Shown here one piece after another: positions 1 to 10,701 of a stretch of 64,000 nucleotides of DNA. Source of the stretch: Pseudolysobacter sp964466115 (GTDB taxonomy: Bacteria > Pseudomonadota > Gammaproteobacteria > Xanthomonadales > Rhodanobacteraceae); the NCBI GenBank assembly GCA_964466115.1, contig CAYXMH010000005.1:62001-126000 (forward strand), read 5' to 3'. The notes beneath the pieces were generated by a model. That model saw nothing but the letters and a program-made list of their open reading frames with translations. It did not search any database and was not told the origin of the DNA. The translations under genes and the position numbers were made by a program. Within the stretch, counting starts at the first letter, position 1, and every line of letters begins with the position of its first letter.

Positions 1-805
1 CGCTTTCATACAGCGCCGGTAAGCCCAAATGGCGGGCCAGCGAAATCTGAAGTTGTTGGGTAGCACTGGCTGTTGGCGCTAGTTCATCCAGTAGTGTGTT
101 GGCCTGGGTGAGGTTGCCTTGATGACGCAAGCTTGCGGCGAGCCCCAACGCTTGTGCAAAACGTTGCGGTTGATGGGGGTAAATGCGCAAGCCCAGGGAC
201 AGCGCAGCGTGTGTATCTCCGGCAACCGCAAGTAAGGTCGCTGCGCGTTCGAGTGTTTCCTGCTCTTGATTGCGCGAAATCAAGTTTTTAAGAATCGGCA
301 ACGCTTCTGCGCCGCGCTCGTTTTCGGTTAGTCCTTGCGCCAGGTTTAGTGCAGCGAGTGCATTTTCCGGCTCTGCTGCATGCACCTCGAACAGCATTTC
401 AATCGCGCGTTGCCGATGATCGGACTTAAGCAGAAGTAGGGCGAGGTTGTAACGCGCATCTTGACCTTTTGGGTAAGCTTGCAGCGCTGTTTCGTAAGCG
501 CGGGCGGCTTGCGTTAGCTCGTTGGCGTCGCGATGCGTGTTACCAATGCGCAGCCAGCATAAGGCGAATAAACGCTGAAATTGGTCATTTTCGGGCATTG
601 CGCGAAGCAATATCTGCAGGTCTGCAATCGCCGCTTGCCAACGCTTGAGTTGCAACGCGCAATTGACGCGCAATACGCGAGCTTCGAGCAAGGTCGGCGC
701 GAACGCCAGGCTGCTGCTGGATGCGGAATACGCCTTTTCATAATCCCCATGGGAAAAAGCGGTGCGCGCGATAGTGATATGGTGATCCAGGTTCGTAGCG
801 GACAT
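1..805 (-). CDS. TPR-repeat protein, 3' part missing
   Basis: The minus-strand frame opens at the ATG at 805-803 (protein begins MSATNLDHHITIARTAF) and stays open to the window edge, so only about 268 N-terminal residues are seen. The sequence is helical and built of degenerate 34-residue TPR units, for example around 'PKGQDARYNLALLLLKSDH' and 'PENALAALNLAQGL'. There is no signal peptide or membrane segment. The last visible residues (ARHLGLPALYES) resemble the junction before a catalytic domain in TPR-glycosyltransferases of the SPINDLY type, but that is only a weak guess because the C-terminus is outside the window. It lies 12 bases downstream of the HMG-CoA lyase gene on the same strand and may be its last co-transcribed partner. 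Confidence 0.72.
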   Translation of the reverse strand, partial: MSATNLDHHITIARTAFSHGDYEKAYSASSSSLAFAPTLLEARVLRVNCALQLKRWQAAIADLQILLRAMPENDQFQRLFALCWLRIGNTHRDANELTQAARAYETALQAYPKGQDARYNLALLLLKSDHRQRAIEMLFEVHAAEPENALAALNLAQGLTENERGAEALPILKNLISRNQEQETLERAATLLAVAGDTHAALSLGLRIYPHQPQRFAQALGLAASLRHQGNLTQANTLLDELAPTASATQQLQISLARHLGLPALYES

Positions 806-817
806 AAGGACAATAGG

Positions 818-1714
818 TTAATTAACCGCGCGCGCGACTTTACTGGCGCTCTCGCGGCCCAATTGTGCGCTTAACCAGCGCCCGGTTTCGACCAAGCCGG
901 CCAAGTTAACGCCGGTAGTGATGCCCATGCCTTCAAGCATATAAACCACATCTTCAGTTGCGACATTGCCGCTGGCGCCCCGTGCGTAAGGGCATCCGCC
1001 GGTTCCGGATACGGCGGCATCGACCACGCTTACGCCCAATTCCAAACACGCCAGAATGTTCGCCAGCGCCTGTCCGCGTGTGTCGTGAAAATGGATTGCC
1101 AATGCGTGGATGGGTACGGCATCGGCTACTGCCGCGAGCATGGCTTGTGCCTTAAGCGGCGTGCCAACCCCGATGGTGTCGCCCAGCGAGATTTCATAGC
1201 AACCCAATTCATGCAGGCGCGTGGCCACGCGGACCACGTCGGCGACCGGAACTTCGCCTTGATAAGGGCAACCAAGCACGGTGGAGACATACCCACGCAC
1301 TTGTAATTTTTCCATTTTAGCGCGTTCGATCACAGGTATAAAACGTGTAATCGATTCTTCAATGGAGGCGTTAACGTTTTTGCGGTTAAACGCCTCGGAT
1401 GCTGCCGTAAATACGGCAATTTCACGCACACCGACGGTGAGCGCGCGCTCTAAGCCTTGCAGGTTGGGTACCAACACCGGATAGGAAACGCTGGTTTTTT
1501 TGGTAATGCCGGCATACACCTCAACCGCATCGGCAAGTTGCGGCACCCACTTTGGGCTTACGAAGCTGGTCGCTTCGATGCTGCGTAAGCCGGTTTCCGA
1601 CAGGCGATTGATCAGCTCGATCTTAATCGTTGTAGGGACGATCGCCGTTTCGTTTTGTAAGCCGTCGCGGGGGCCGACTTCAACGATGCGAACGTATTTG
1701 GGAACGCTGGCCAT
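818..1714 (-). CDS. mvaB: Hydroxymethylglutaryl-CoA lyase
   Basis: This enzyme cleaves 3-hydroxy-3-methylglutaryl-CoA to acetoacetate and acetyl-CoA, the last step of leucine degradation (also called LiuE). The 298-residue length is normal for the family. The N-terminal metal/substrate motif EVGPRDGLQNE is at about residues 12-22. The lyase signature with the catalytic cysteine, GTGGCPYARGASGN, lies near residue 240. The HFHDTRG metal-ligand segment is also present. The gene starts 3 bases after the stop of the lipoprotein gene upstream and follows the carboxylase alpha gene, so it is part of a liu-type operon read on the minus strand. Confidence 0.95.
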   Translation of the reverse strand: MASVPKYVRIVEVGPRDGLQNETAIVPTTIKIELINRLSETGLRSIEATSFVSPKWVPQLADAVEVYAGITKKTSVSYPVLVPNLQGLERALTVGVREIAVFTAASEAFNRKNVNASIEESITRFIPVIERAKMEKLQVRGYVSTVLGCPYQGEVPVADVVRVATRLHELGCYEISLGDTIGVGTPLKAQAMLAAVADAVPIHALAIHFHDTRGQALANILACLELGVSVVDAAVSGTGGCPYARGASGNVATEDVVYMLEGMGITTGVNLAGLVETGRWLSAQLGRESASKVARAVN

Positions 1715-1717
1715 GGC

Positions 1718-2388
1718 TTAGTGTTTGTCTCTGAGCGATATGGCTCGTTTTGCTTTGTTCACCGCTTGGTCTAGGCTCTTTCGCGATTTACCGGTAAAGC
1801 GCAAGCGCGCGAACGGTTGTTCGGCATACAAATCGATGCGTTCCAAAAGATTTTGAGTCTGTTCCGGTGAGCCGCTGATTTCGTTGTGCAATGATCGATT
1901 GGGCTGGCGCTCCACGGAACCGTCGATGGCGCCGCCGACAATTAAATGGGCAACGCGTTGATGCTCCGGAGCGCTAAAGGCCAAGTAACCGTCTTCATAA
2001 CGCCAACGCAAAATAAAATAACCACCGTTGTTCGGTATGGCGGAGGACGGGAGTTTATTGTCCGCCTCGAATTCGAATAGGCGTTGTGCTTGTGCGGTTG
2101 CGAGTAGAACGTGGTTTTGCCCCCGCGCGGTAAAAAATTGTACCCGTGCGGTCGCCGATTTGGCCGGCGCCTTGCTGGTTACGTTGGTTACTGTGCAGTC
2201 TTTGTCAATAAAAACCGCGAAATCCGCATCGTGACCGGTTTCATCCAATCCGATCCAACCTCCGGGCCAGTTCGGATCGCAGGTATCGGATAGACTTGCC
2301 GGCATCGATTCAAAGCGGGTGGTTTCGCAGCCGCAGAGGGTGCATAAGGCCACGCATAAAATCCCCAGCAGCCCCATTTTATGTAATG

Positions 2389-2392
<4 letters not shown>
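1718..2392 (-). CDS. Putative lipoprotein of unknown function
   Basis: This 224-residue protein begins with a hydrophobic signal (MGLLGILCVALCTLCGC) ending in a plausible lipobox (LCGC), so lipidation at Cys22 and an envelope location are likely. The mature part shows no family I recognise; it has a possible beta-rich stretch around 'GGYFILRWRYEDGYLAFSAPEH'. Its start overlaps the stop of the carboxylase alpha gene by four bases (ATGA), and mvaB follows after 3 bases. It is therefore translationally embedded in the leucine-degradation operon although nothing in it suggests a catabolic role. I infer co-expression only, not shared function. Confidence 0.75.
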
Positions 2393-4410
<2,018 letters not shown>

Positions 4411-4483
4411 TTCAGCCTCAGTTCGGTGCGGCTCAAGGCGCGGAAGAAAATGACAATAGGGTTCATCGCCTTGTGGTGTGCGT

Positions 4484-5278
4484 TCAGCGGTTCATTATCC
4501 ATGCGGCTTGCCGCTTGCCAAGAAATGCGTTCAGTCCTTCCTGGCCCTCGGGTGATATGCGCAATCGCGCAATCAGTTTTGCATTTTCGGTGTCGAGCTG
4601 CTCTTGTTCAACCAGGTCAAGCCCCGCGGCTCGCAGCGCCAGAGATTTTGCTTCACTGACAGCAACCGGCCCGGTTTTCAATAATAAATTCAGTTGCGCC
4701 TCGATCGCCGCGTCCAGCAGATCCGGTGCAACCACCGCGTGAACCAAGCCGATCGATTTTGCGGTTTCCGCGCCGAATATCTCCGCGGTTAAAAAAAAGC
4801 GGCGTGCTTCATTTAACCCAATGGCTGCAAGAACGTAAGGTGAGATGACGGCCGGTACCAGACCTAGGCGAGTCTCGGTTAAGCCAAATTTGGCATGATC
4901 TGCGGCAATGGCAATATCGCAGCAGGCGATTAAACCCACCCCGCCGCCGTAGGCGGCCCCGTTGACGCGCGCCAATGTCGGTTTGGATAAAAATTGCAAT
5001 GTGCGCATGAGTTTGGCAAGCCTAAGCGAATCGAGACAATTTTCGGCCTCCGATGCGCCGGCCATATCGCGCATCCAATTAAGATCAGCGCCGGCGGAGA
5101 ATGACGCGCCGTTTCCGGTCAATACCACCGCACGGATCTCCGTATCGTTGTCCAGGCGCAGCAGAGTTTCGGTGAGCTCTGAAATCAACGCCGCATCGAA
5201 CGCGTTGTGCAGTTGCGGTCGATTCAGCGCAAGCGTGGCAATGGCTTGTTCAATAGTGACTTGCAGCAGATCGGACAT
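4484..5278 (-). CDS. liuC: Methylglutaconyl-CoA hydratase
   Basis: A 264-residue crotonase-fold protein that probably hydrates 3-methylglutaconyl-CoA to HMG-CoA between the carboxylase and the lyase. The oxyanion-hole segments are visible (SFSAGADLNWM near residue 65 and GAAYGGGVGLIACCD near 110). The second catalytic glutamate is in LTETRLGLVPAVISPYV near 140. The first crotonase glutamate position is Gly (GGGVGL), as is usual in the AUH/LiuC branch. It is the first gene of the block liuC-liuD-lipoprotein-mvaB and is divergent from the iron operon, so its promoter must lie in 5279-5422. Assignment to LiuC rather than a generic hydratase rests on context plus the AUH-like motif. Confidence 0.9.
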   Translation of the reverse strand: MSDLLQVTIEQAIATLALNRPQLHNAFDAALISELTETLLRLDNDTEIRAVVLTGNGASFSAGADLNWMRDMAGASEAENCLDSLRLAKLMRTLQFLSKPTLARVNGAAYGGGVGLIACCDIAIAADHAKFGLTETRLGLVPAVISPYVLAAIGLNEARRFFLTAEIFGAETAKSIGLVHAVVAPDLLDAAIEAQLNLLLKTGPVAVSEAKSLALRAAGLDLVEQEQLDTENAKLIARLRISPEGQEGLNAFLGKRQAAWIMNR

Positions 5279-5375
5279 GATGGCGCGTTTAGGCTAAACC
5301 TGGGGGTGGCATCATAACCTTATCGATCAAACTCGCTGGAATGAGGGGTTGTCACGATGCTATTGCATAAGCAAA

Positions 5376-5390
5376 TGAGAACCATTATCA
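5376..5390. promoter_or_regulatory. Fur box upstream of the iron-uptake operon
   Basis: TGAGAACCATTATCA matches the 7-1-7 Fur inverted repeat TGATAATnATTATCA at all but two of the defined positions. It lies 33 bases before the cupredoxin start, in the divergent region between liuC and the iron-permease operon. Iron-replete repression of 5423-7309 is inferred. The site could also touch the liuC promoter, which reads the other way. Confidence 0.8.
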
Positions 5391-5422
5391 TTTACTTTAC
5401 CTTGTTGTGAGAACAAACCTGT

Positions 5423-5746
5423 ATGTCGCGCTGGCTGCTGTTTTTTTTATTAATAATGATGACTTTATGTGCCCAAGGGCAAGATTCGGACTATCGATTA
5501 ACGATTCGCGGTCATCGCTTTGAACCCGCTGAGTTGATCGTGCCAGCGGGACAAAAAATCCGGTTGATCATCGATAACCAGGATGCAACCCCGGAGGAAT
5601 TCGAAAGCTATGAACTCAATCGCGAAAAAGTGGTGAGTGCACAGGCGCAGATCGTGGTGTTTGTCGGTCCATTGCGGCCTGGGCGCTATCCGTTTTTTGG
5701 CGATTTCCATCAAGACACCGCAAAGGGTGTGCTGATTGTGCAATAG
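5423..5746 (+). CDS. Periplasmic cupredoxin-like iron-uptake protein
   Basis: A 107-residue secreted protein with a signal peptide (MSRWLLFFLLIMMTLCAQGQD) followed by a single cupredoxin-like domain. The mature part shows the pattern seen in iron-transport cupredoxins (EfeO N-domain, FtrB): 'HRFEPAELIVPAGQKIRLII', 'EEFESYELNREKVV' and 'GPLRPGRYPFFGDFH'. The acidic/His segments EEFES and FFGDFHQD are likely metal-binding. It is 13 bases upstream of an FTR1 permease and behind a Fur box, so the inferred role is delivering or oxidising iron for the permease. Neither a P19/FtrA nor an EfeB gene accompanies it here. Confidence 0.85.
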   Translation: MSRWLLFFLLIMMTLCAQGQDSDYRLTIRGHRFEPAELIVPAGQKIRLIIDNQDATPEEFESYELNREKVVSAQAQIVVFVGPLRPGRYPFFGDFHQDTAKGVLIVQ

Positions 5747-5759
5747 AGGGTAAGAGGCA

Positions 5760-6587
5760 ATGTTAAGTACCGCGCTGTTGGTGTTCCGTGAGGTATTGGA
5801 AGCGGCTTTGATCGTCAGCATCGTCTGTGCCGCAACACGCGGTGTGATTGGGCGCGGTCGTTGGGTTGCAACGGGCATCGCCGCCGGTGTGCTTGGTGCT
5901 GTCGTGGTGGCGTGCTTTGCCAGTGTGATTGCCGATGCGGCCAGCGGTATTGGTCAAGAGCTGTTTAATGCATCAGTGTTGCTGGCCGCCGTGTTGATGA
6001 TTGCCTGGCACACGATTTGGATGGCGAGTCACGGCCGCGAATTGAGCACGCAAATGCGTGCGGTGGGAGCGGCGGTGAGCGATGGGCGGCGGCCGTTATC
6101 GGCGCTGTTGATCGTCGTGTCGGTGGCGGTATTGCGCGAAGGCTCCGAGGTTGTGTTGTTTCTCTACGGACAGGTGGCCAATGGTTCGGATGTGGCCGGG
6201 TTGGTGGGCGGCATCGCGCTTGGCATTGGCAGCGGAGTAGCGATGGGCGCCGGCCTTTATTTCGGTTTATTGCGCATCCCAATGCGCTACTTCTTCAGCG
6301 CCACCAATTGGCTGTTATTGCTGCTTGCGGCTGGTATGGCATCGCAAGCAGCGCGTTATCTGATCCAGGCCGATGTATTACCGGCGCTTGGCGCACGTAT
6401 TTGGGATTCATCGGGTTTTCTATCCGACCATTCCACCTTCGGTCAAATGCTGCACACCCTAATTGGGTACGACGCCCGCCCCGCTGGCTTGCAGATACTT
6501 TTTTATGTGGCCACTGGTGTATTAATAACCATAGGAATGAAATTATGGGGAGCTCCCTCCGCGGTAAAACCTGCGCCAAACGCTTAG
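5760..6587 (+). CDS. FTR1-family high-affinity iron permease
   Basis: A 275-residue inner-membrane protein with about seven hydrophobic helices. It carries both REXXE motifs diagnostic of FTR1/EfeU/FtrC permeases: FREVLEAALIV at about residue 10 and LREGSEVVLFLYG near residue 125. These glutamates bind Fe(III) during transport. It follows the cupredoxin gene after 13 bases and its 3' end overlaps the next gene by 43 bases, so the three genes form one Fur-preceded operon. The family assignment is firm; iron as the ion rests on the motif plus the Fur box. Confidence 0.94.
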   Translation: MLSTALLVFREVLEAALIVSIVCAATRGVIGRGRWVATGIAAGVLGAVVVACFASVIADAASGIGQELFNASVLLAAVLMIAWHTIWMASHGRELSTQMRAVGAAVSDGRRPLSALLIVVSVAVLREGSEVVLFLYGQVANGSDVAGLVGGIALGIGSGVAMGAGLYFGLLRIPMRYFFSATNWLLLLLAAGMASQAARYLIQADVLPALGARIWDSSGFLSDHSTFGQMLHTLIGYDARPAGLQILFYVATGVLITIGMKLWGAPSAVKPAPNA

Positions 6588-7309
6588 CCGGTTTGGCGCT
6601 GGCAGTAAGTTTCGGTTTCAGTCATCTCCCATCGGCGCGTGCCGATCCCGCATCGAAAATTTATTTACCACAAGCCGTCTATGGCGAATGGGAACTTGAA
6701 ATGCGCGGTGGTTTTGAAAACTGGGATCGGCACGACGGCGGTAACGCACAGCAATACGTGTTTGATATCGGGCGCGGCATCACCTCGCGTTGGTTTAGCG
6801 AGTTGGCATTTTTTTATTCCAAAACCGATGCTAGCAGCGGTGAGCTTGATGAAATTAAATCGGAAAATATTTTCGTTTTGACGGAACCGGGGCAGTACTG
6901 GCTCGATATCGGATTGATTGCCGAATACGTGCGCAATCGCGCCGAGCATGTGAACGAAATCGAGTTTGGACCCTTGTTGCAGAAAGAAATCGGTAACGAG
7001 CAGTTCAATTTAAATTTCGAGTTTGAACGCGAATTGGTGGGTGGCGCGGAAACGGAGCTTACCTACGGCTGGCAATGGAAGCATCGCGGTAATCCGTTAT
7101 TGGAGTGGGGTTTGCAGGGTTTCGGTGAGTTTGGTGAGATCGACGATCTCGGGCACGAGCATGTGCATAAAATAGGCCCCGCCTTGTTCGGCCAAATGCG
7201 GACCGCTGAGCGCAATAAAATCAAATACGACGCGGCATTGCTGTTCGGTGTGACCAATAGTACGCCCGATACGACATTGCGCGTGCAGTTTGAATACGAG
7301 ATGTATTGA
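6545..7309 (+). CDS. Secreted/outer-membrane protein of iron operon
   Basis: The reading frame is open further upstream, but the ATG at 6545 gives a clean signal peptide (MGSSLRGKTCAKRLAGLALA ... SARAD) and a 254-residue product. The mature sequence is rich in aromatic residues and alternating polar/hydrophobic strands ('YGEWELEMRGGFENWD', 'FNLNFEFERELVG', 'TTLRVQFEYEMY') and ends in an aromatic residue. This looks like a small outer-membrane beta-barrel. I do not recognise a named family. The start lies inside the permease gene (43-base overlap), so the two are translationally linked. A role in iron handling is inferred from position only. Confidence 0.75.
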   Translation: MGSSLRGKTCAKRLAGLALAVSFGFSHLPSARADPASKIYLPQAVYGEWELEMRGGFENWDRHDGGNAQQYVFDIGRGITSRWFSELAFFYSKTDASSGELDEIKSENIFVLTEPGQYWLDIGLIAEYVRNRAEHVNEIEFGPLLQKEIGNEQFNLNFEFERELVGGAETELTYGWQWKHRGNPLLEWGLQGFGEFGEIDDLGHEHVHKIGPALFGQMRTAERNKIKYDAALLFGVTNSTPDTTLRVQFEYEMY

Positions 7310-7365
7310 AGCGAATCTACTTATATTTAGAAGTTATTCAAAGCTTCAATAAAAACCCAGGTTTT

Positions 7366-7436
7366 CCGTTCGCCCTGAGCCTGTCGAAGGGTGAACGGAA
7401 AAGCCGTTCATACTTCGACAGGCTCAGCACGAACGG
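7366..7436. repeat. REP-like pair of inverted palindromes
   Basis: Two roughly 33-base palindromic units in opposite orientation, 7366-7398 and about 7404-7436. Each is bounded by CCGTTC/GAACGG and has a central GAGCCTGTCGAAG core (reverse-complemented in the second). They sit between the convergent ends of the iron operon and liuB and may act as a bidirectional stop. The same core recurs, variant, at 39210-39349. Confidence 0.85.
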
Positions 7437-7492
7437 CTTTTCTCAAAGTTCCGGCAGCACTATTTTTGAGTGCTATTTTATTACAGCAGAAA

Positions 7493-9106
7493 TTACATTC
7501 TGAACACCCCAAACCGCTGCTTCTCGACCGGCGCATTCAATGAGGCCGAAATCGCAAGTCCCAGCACGCGACGAGTATCAGCCGGATCAATAACACCGTC
7601 GTCCCACAATCGTGCCGTGGCGTAATACGGGTGCCCTTGACGTTCGTACTGATCGCGAATGGGTGTCTTAAACTGCTGTTCCTCATCGCTCGACCAGGTT
7701 TTCCCGCTTGCCTCGAGCCCATCGCGCTTGACGGTGGCGAGAACGGAGGCGGCTTGTTCGCCACCCATCACCGAGATTCGGGCGTTCGGCCACATCCACA
7801 AAAACCGCGGCTGATACCCGCGACCGCACATCGCGTAATTACCGGCACCGAACGATCCGCCGATGATGACGGTAAATTTCGGCACATGAGAGCAAGCCAC
7901 CGCCGTCACCATTTTCGCGCCGTCTTTGGCGATGCCGGAGTTCTCGTATTTTTTCCCGACCATAAAGCCGGTGATGTTTTGCAAAAACACCAACGGTATG
8001 TCGCGTTGGTTGCAAAGCTCGATAAAGTGGGCGCCTTTCAGCGCCGATTCGGAAAACAGAATCCCGTTGTTGGCGATAATCCCAACCGGATAGCCGTAAA
8101 TATGGCTAAAACCGCAAACCAGTGTTTTGCCATAGCGCGCCTTGAATTCGTGGAATTGCGATCCATCGACAATGCGCGCAATAATTTCGCGGATGTCGAA
8201 CGGGCGGCGGGTATCGCGCGGGACGATGCCATAAATTTCTTCGGCGGAATAATGCGGATCCAGAGGTTCCCGGGTTGCCAACGCAATCGATTTGCGTCGA
8301 TTTAAATTCGCCACGATCGAACGGGCAATTTCCAAAGCGTGCTGGTCGTTTTCGGCAAAATGATCGGTAACCCCCGATGTGGTGCAATGGACTTCCGCGC
8401 CGCCTAAGGATTCTGCGTCGACAACCTCGCCCGTGGCGGCTTTGACCAGCGGCGGGCCGCCTAAGAAGATCGTGCCTTGTTCTTTGACGATGATCGATTC
8501 GTCGCTCATCGCCGGAACGTAGGCGCCGCCGGCCGTGCACGATCCCATCACCACGGCAATTTGCGGAATATTCAAGGCGGATAGGCGCGCTTGATTGTAG
8601 AAAATGCGGCCAAAGTGTTCTTTGTCCGGAAATACTTCATCTTGCAATGGCAGAAAGGCGCCGCCGGAATCCACCAGATAAATGCACGGTAAGCGATTTT
8701 CCAACGCCACTTCCTGCGCACGCAGGTGCTTTTTAACGGTGATTGGAAAATACGTGCCGCCTTTCACGGTGGCATCGTTGGCAACCACCATTACCTCAAT
8801 CCCATGCACGCGGCCGACGCCGGTGATAACGCCGGCGCACGGCGCTTGATCTTCGTACATGCCATACGCGGCCATTGGGGATAACTCGAGAAACGGTGAT
8901 CCGGAATCGAGTAAGGCGCGAATGCGTTCCCGCGGCAGTAACTTCCCGCGTTCAGTGTGCTTGGTGCGGGCCTTTTCACCGCCACCCAATGCAGATTTGG
9001 ACAACTCGGTTTTTAAGTCCTCGACCACCGTGCGCAATTGCGTCGCGTTGGCCTTAAATTCCGCGGAATTTACGTCGATTTGCGATTCGATAACGGCCAT
9101 ATGCAT
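7493..9106 (-). CDS. liuB: Methylcrotonyl-CoA carboxylase beta subunit
   Basis: The carboxyltransferase subunit moves the carboxyl from biotin to 3-methylcrotonyl-CoA. The 537-residue length is typical. Recognisable segments are 'GKLLPRERIRALLDSGSPFLEL' near residue 55, the acyl-CoA site 'MGSCTAGGAYVPAMSDE' near 185, and the carboxybiotin-side 'GGSFGAGNYAMCGR' near 415. It is separated from its alpha partner (liuD) and liuC by the oppositely oriented iron operon, so the two carboxylase subunits are not in one transcript here. Two in-frame ATGs lie six bases apart at the start; the longer form is reported. Confidence 0.93.
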   Translation of the reverse strand: MHMAVIESQIDVNSAEFKANATQLRTVVEDLKTELSKSALGGGEKARTKHTERGKLLPRERIRALLDSGSPFLELSPMAAYGMYEDQAPCAGVITGVGRVHGIEVMVVANDATVKGGTYFPITVKKHLRAQEVALENRLPCIYLVDSGGAFLPLQDEVFPDKEHFGRIFYNQARLSALNIPQIAVVMGSCTAGGAYVPAMSDESIIVKEQGTIFLGGPPLVKAATGEVVDAESLGGAEVHCTTSGVTDHFAENDQHALEIARSIVANLNRRKSIALATREPLDPHYSAEEIYGIVPRDTRRPFDIREIIARIVDGSQFHEFKARYGKTLVCGFSHIYGYPVGIIANNGILFSESALKGAHFIELCNQRDIPLVFLQNITGFMVGKKYENSGIAKDGAKMVTAVACSHVPKFTVIIGGSFGAGNYAMCGRGYQPRFLWMWPNARISVMGGEQAASVLATVKRDGLEASGKTWSSDEEQQFKTPIRDQYERQGHPYYATARLWDDGVIDPADTRRVLGLAISASLNAPVEKQRFGVFRM

Positions 9107-9265
9107 GCTTCTCGTAAAAATTCATCCCTTAGATAATACACGGTGTCCGTCCTTGGATTCCGTTGCGCTAAATTCAGGGCGATGGGTAGGGTAAAGCACC
9201 GCGCGTGGTGAGCTCGTCGAATCACGAACGATTTTGCACAGGGGTATTAATCAAATGAAGCTCTT

Positions 9266-10696
9266 CTAATCGGGCCGTTTCAATTTTTCTCGTACCCAAA
9301 ACCGTATGGAACTCACAGATTGCTTCATCTTACGGCCAATGCCTTTTGTTATGGCTGAAATGACGGTAACCACAATGAGCCCCCAAGTGGCGATTCGTAT
9401 CAGGCTTGCATTGGCTAATAGGGAGCTTAGCCATTGCAAGGTCAAACGCCAAGTCAAGGTATTGAGTTGCTTTATTTTCCGATCGATCCAACCCAGCGGA
9501 ACTATTATAACGGTCACTACTGTGACGAAGACGCTTGCGCCCAAGGTGCAAATGCCAACCAACTTGAGTTGATAGCTTAATTGACTGAAAAGCGGTTCTG
9601 TCGTGCCCGCAATCATTAAAATTTGTATAAATAAATCACGGACCAAAAAAATGCAAGCAAACAAAAAACCAGTAGCCATAATTCGCAATTGCCACAACGC
9701 AAATCGAGAACGATTCATGCCGCGGCGTATGTTTATTCGATCCCAAAAGCTCAATTGATTATGTCCAAACACTTGGTCTGCCGCATCCAAGCCGTATTGT
9801 TTGCGATAGGCGTTCACTAGAGTGCACATCACTTTGCGCGTGCTTGGCATGAGCGCGAGAGTCCATTTTCTCCTTAGGGTGAGGCCGTCCTTTAAGGCGC
9901 GGAGAAAACGCACCTCGCGTGGGTGTTCGAAGGCGGCGTTGGTTAATCGTGGCCCATGTTGGATAAAGTGCTCAAAGTCGGCAATGTGCAACGGATTTTC
10001 TAAGGCGCGTAACCATTCGCTTGCGCGAGGTTCGCGACTTGTCAAATGACGGTCGACACCAATTTCTCGCCATGCGAAATGTTTCGCCAAATGCAATAGT
10101 GCGTCGGGTTGGCACGGTGCACCCTCGGCAAGGCTTTGCAACAGTTTAAGCTCCACACAGTCACGAACTGTAAAGTTAAGTAATTCTGGACAATGTTGTA
10201 ACCATTGATCCAAAACCTTTGCAGTGATTTGGGCGGATGCAATTTGCGGGAGTAGTGTGCCAACCACATCTGTGGCTAAACGCATTGCAGTCAATTTCGA
10301 AATCTCAACCACTGGAGGCTGAGACGCTTTGGGTGGTCGCAGGGGTGACGCTTGGCGTTCCGGTGGCGGAGGTTGAGATTGCCGCATTGGTGATTGTAGG
10401 AAATGCGCCGCTTGCGCAACCGGTGGCAGGGCTAAATTTTCCGGTGATTCGGGTCCTGAAGCTGAAGTTGGTTCGGAAAGGTCGGTATTCGAAGATCGAT
10501 CTTCGAGGTTTTTATTCGCAAAGGGTTTAAACTTTTCCGCTTGTTTTAATGCTGCTTCGAAGGCCAAGCGTAATGTGTGGAAACCTTCAGCATCATCTTC
10601 AGGACGCGTGCATTTTAAACGTATTGCATAGGCGCGCTTGATGGCGCGCACATCCGCGGTGGGTGCGAGCTTAAGAATGGCCCAGGGATTGATCAC
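9266..10696 (-). CDS. Membrane J-domain protein (DjlB/DjlC-like)
   Basis: A 476-residue protein whose first 60 residues form a J-like domain: MINPWAILKLAPTADVRAIKRAYAIRLK, then the loop and 'GFHTLRLAFEAALKQ'. The HPD tripeptide that stimulates Hsp70 ATPase is replaced by RPE in the loop (TRPEDD). A proline-rich linker and a helical middle follow. Three or so hydrophobic segments in the C-terminal third (around 'IMATGFLFACIFLVRDLF', 'VGICTLGASVFVTVVTVIIV') anchor it to the inner membrane. It is 5 bases downstream of an HscC-type Hsp70, the same pairing as hscC with djlB/djlC in Escherichia coli. GTG is the start codon. Confidence 0.82.
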   Translation of the reverse strand: MINPWAILKLAPTADVRAIKRAYAIRLKCTRPEDDAEGFHTLRLAFEAALKQAEKFKPFANKNLEDRSSNTDLSEPTSASGPESPENLALPPVAQAAHFLQSPMRQSQPPPPERQASPLRPPKASQPPVVEISKLTAMRLATDVVGTLLPQIASAQITAKVLDQWLQHCPELLNFTVRDCVELKLLQSLAEGAPCQPDALLHLAKHFAWREIGVDRHLTSREPRASEWLRALENPLHIADFEHFIQHGPRLTNAAFEHPREVRFLRALKDGLTLRRKWTLALMPSTRKVMCTLVNAYRKQYGLDAADQVFGHNQLSFWDRINIRRGMNRSRFALWQLRIMATGFLFACIFLVRDLFIQILMIAGTTEPLFSQLSYQLKLVGICTLGASVFVTVVTVIIVPLGWIDRKIKQLNTLTWRLTLQWLSSLLANASLIRIATWGLIVVTVISAITKGIGRKMKQSVSSIRFWVREKLKRPD

Positions 10697-10701
10697 GGTG
10701 A

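Noticed and set aside
6017..6544. Upstream extension of the frame of the third iron-operon gene
   Set aside because: The extension reads through the permease gene in another frame and is low-complexity Arg/Gly sequence; a good signal peptide begins at 6545.
7631..8305. Plus-strand 224-codon open frame
   Set aside because: Lies wholly antisense within liuB, whose carboxyltransferase motifs are intact; its composition is that of a shadow frame.
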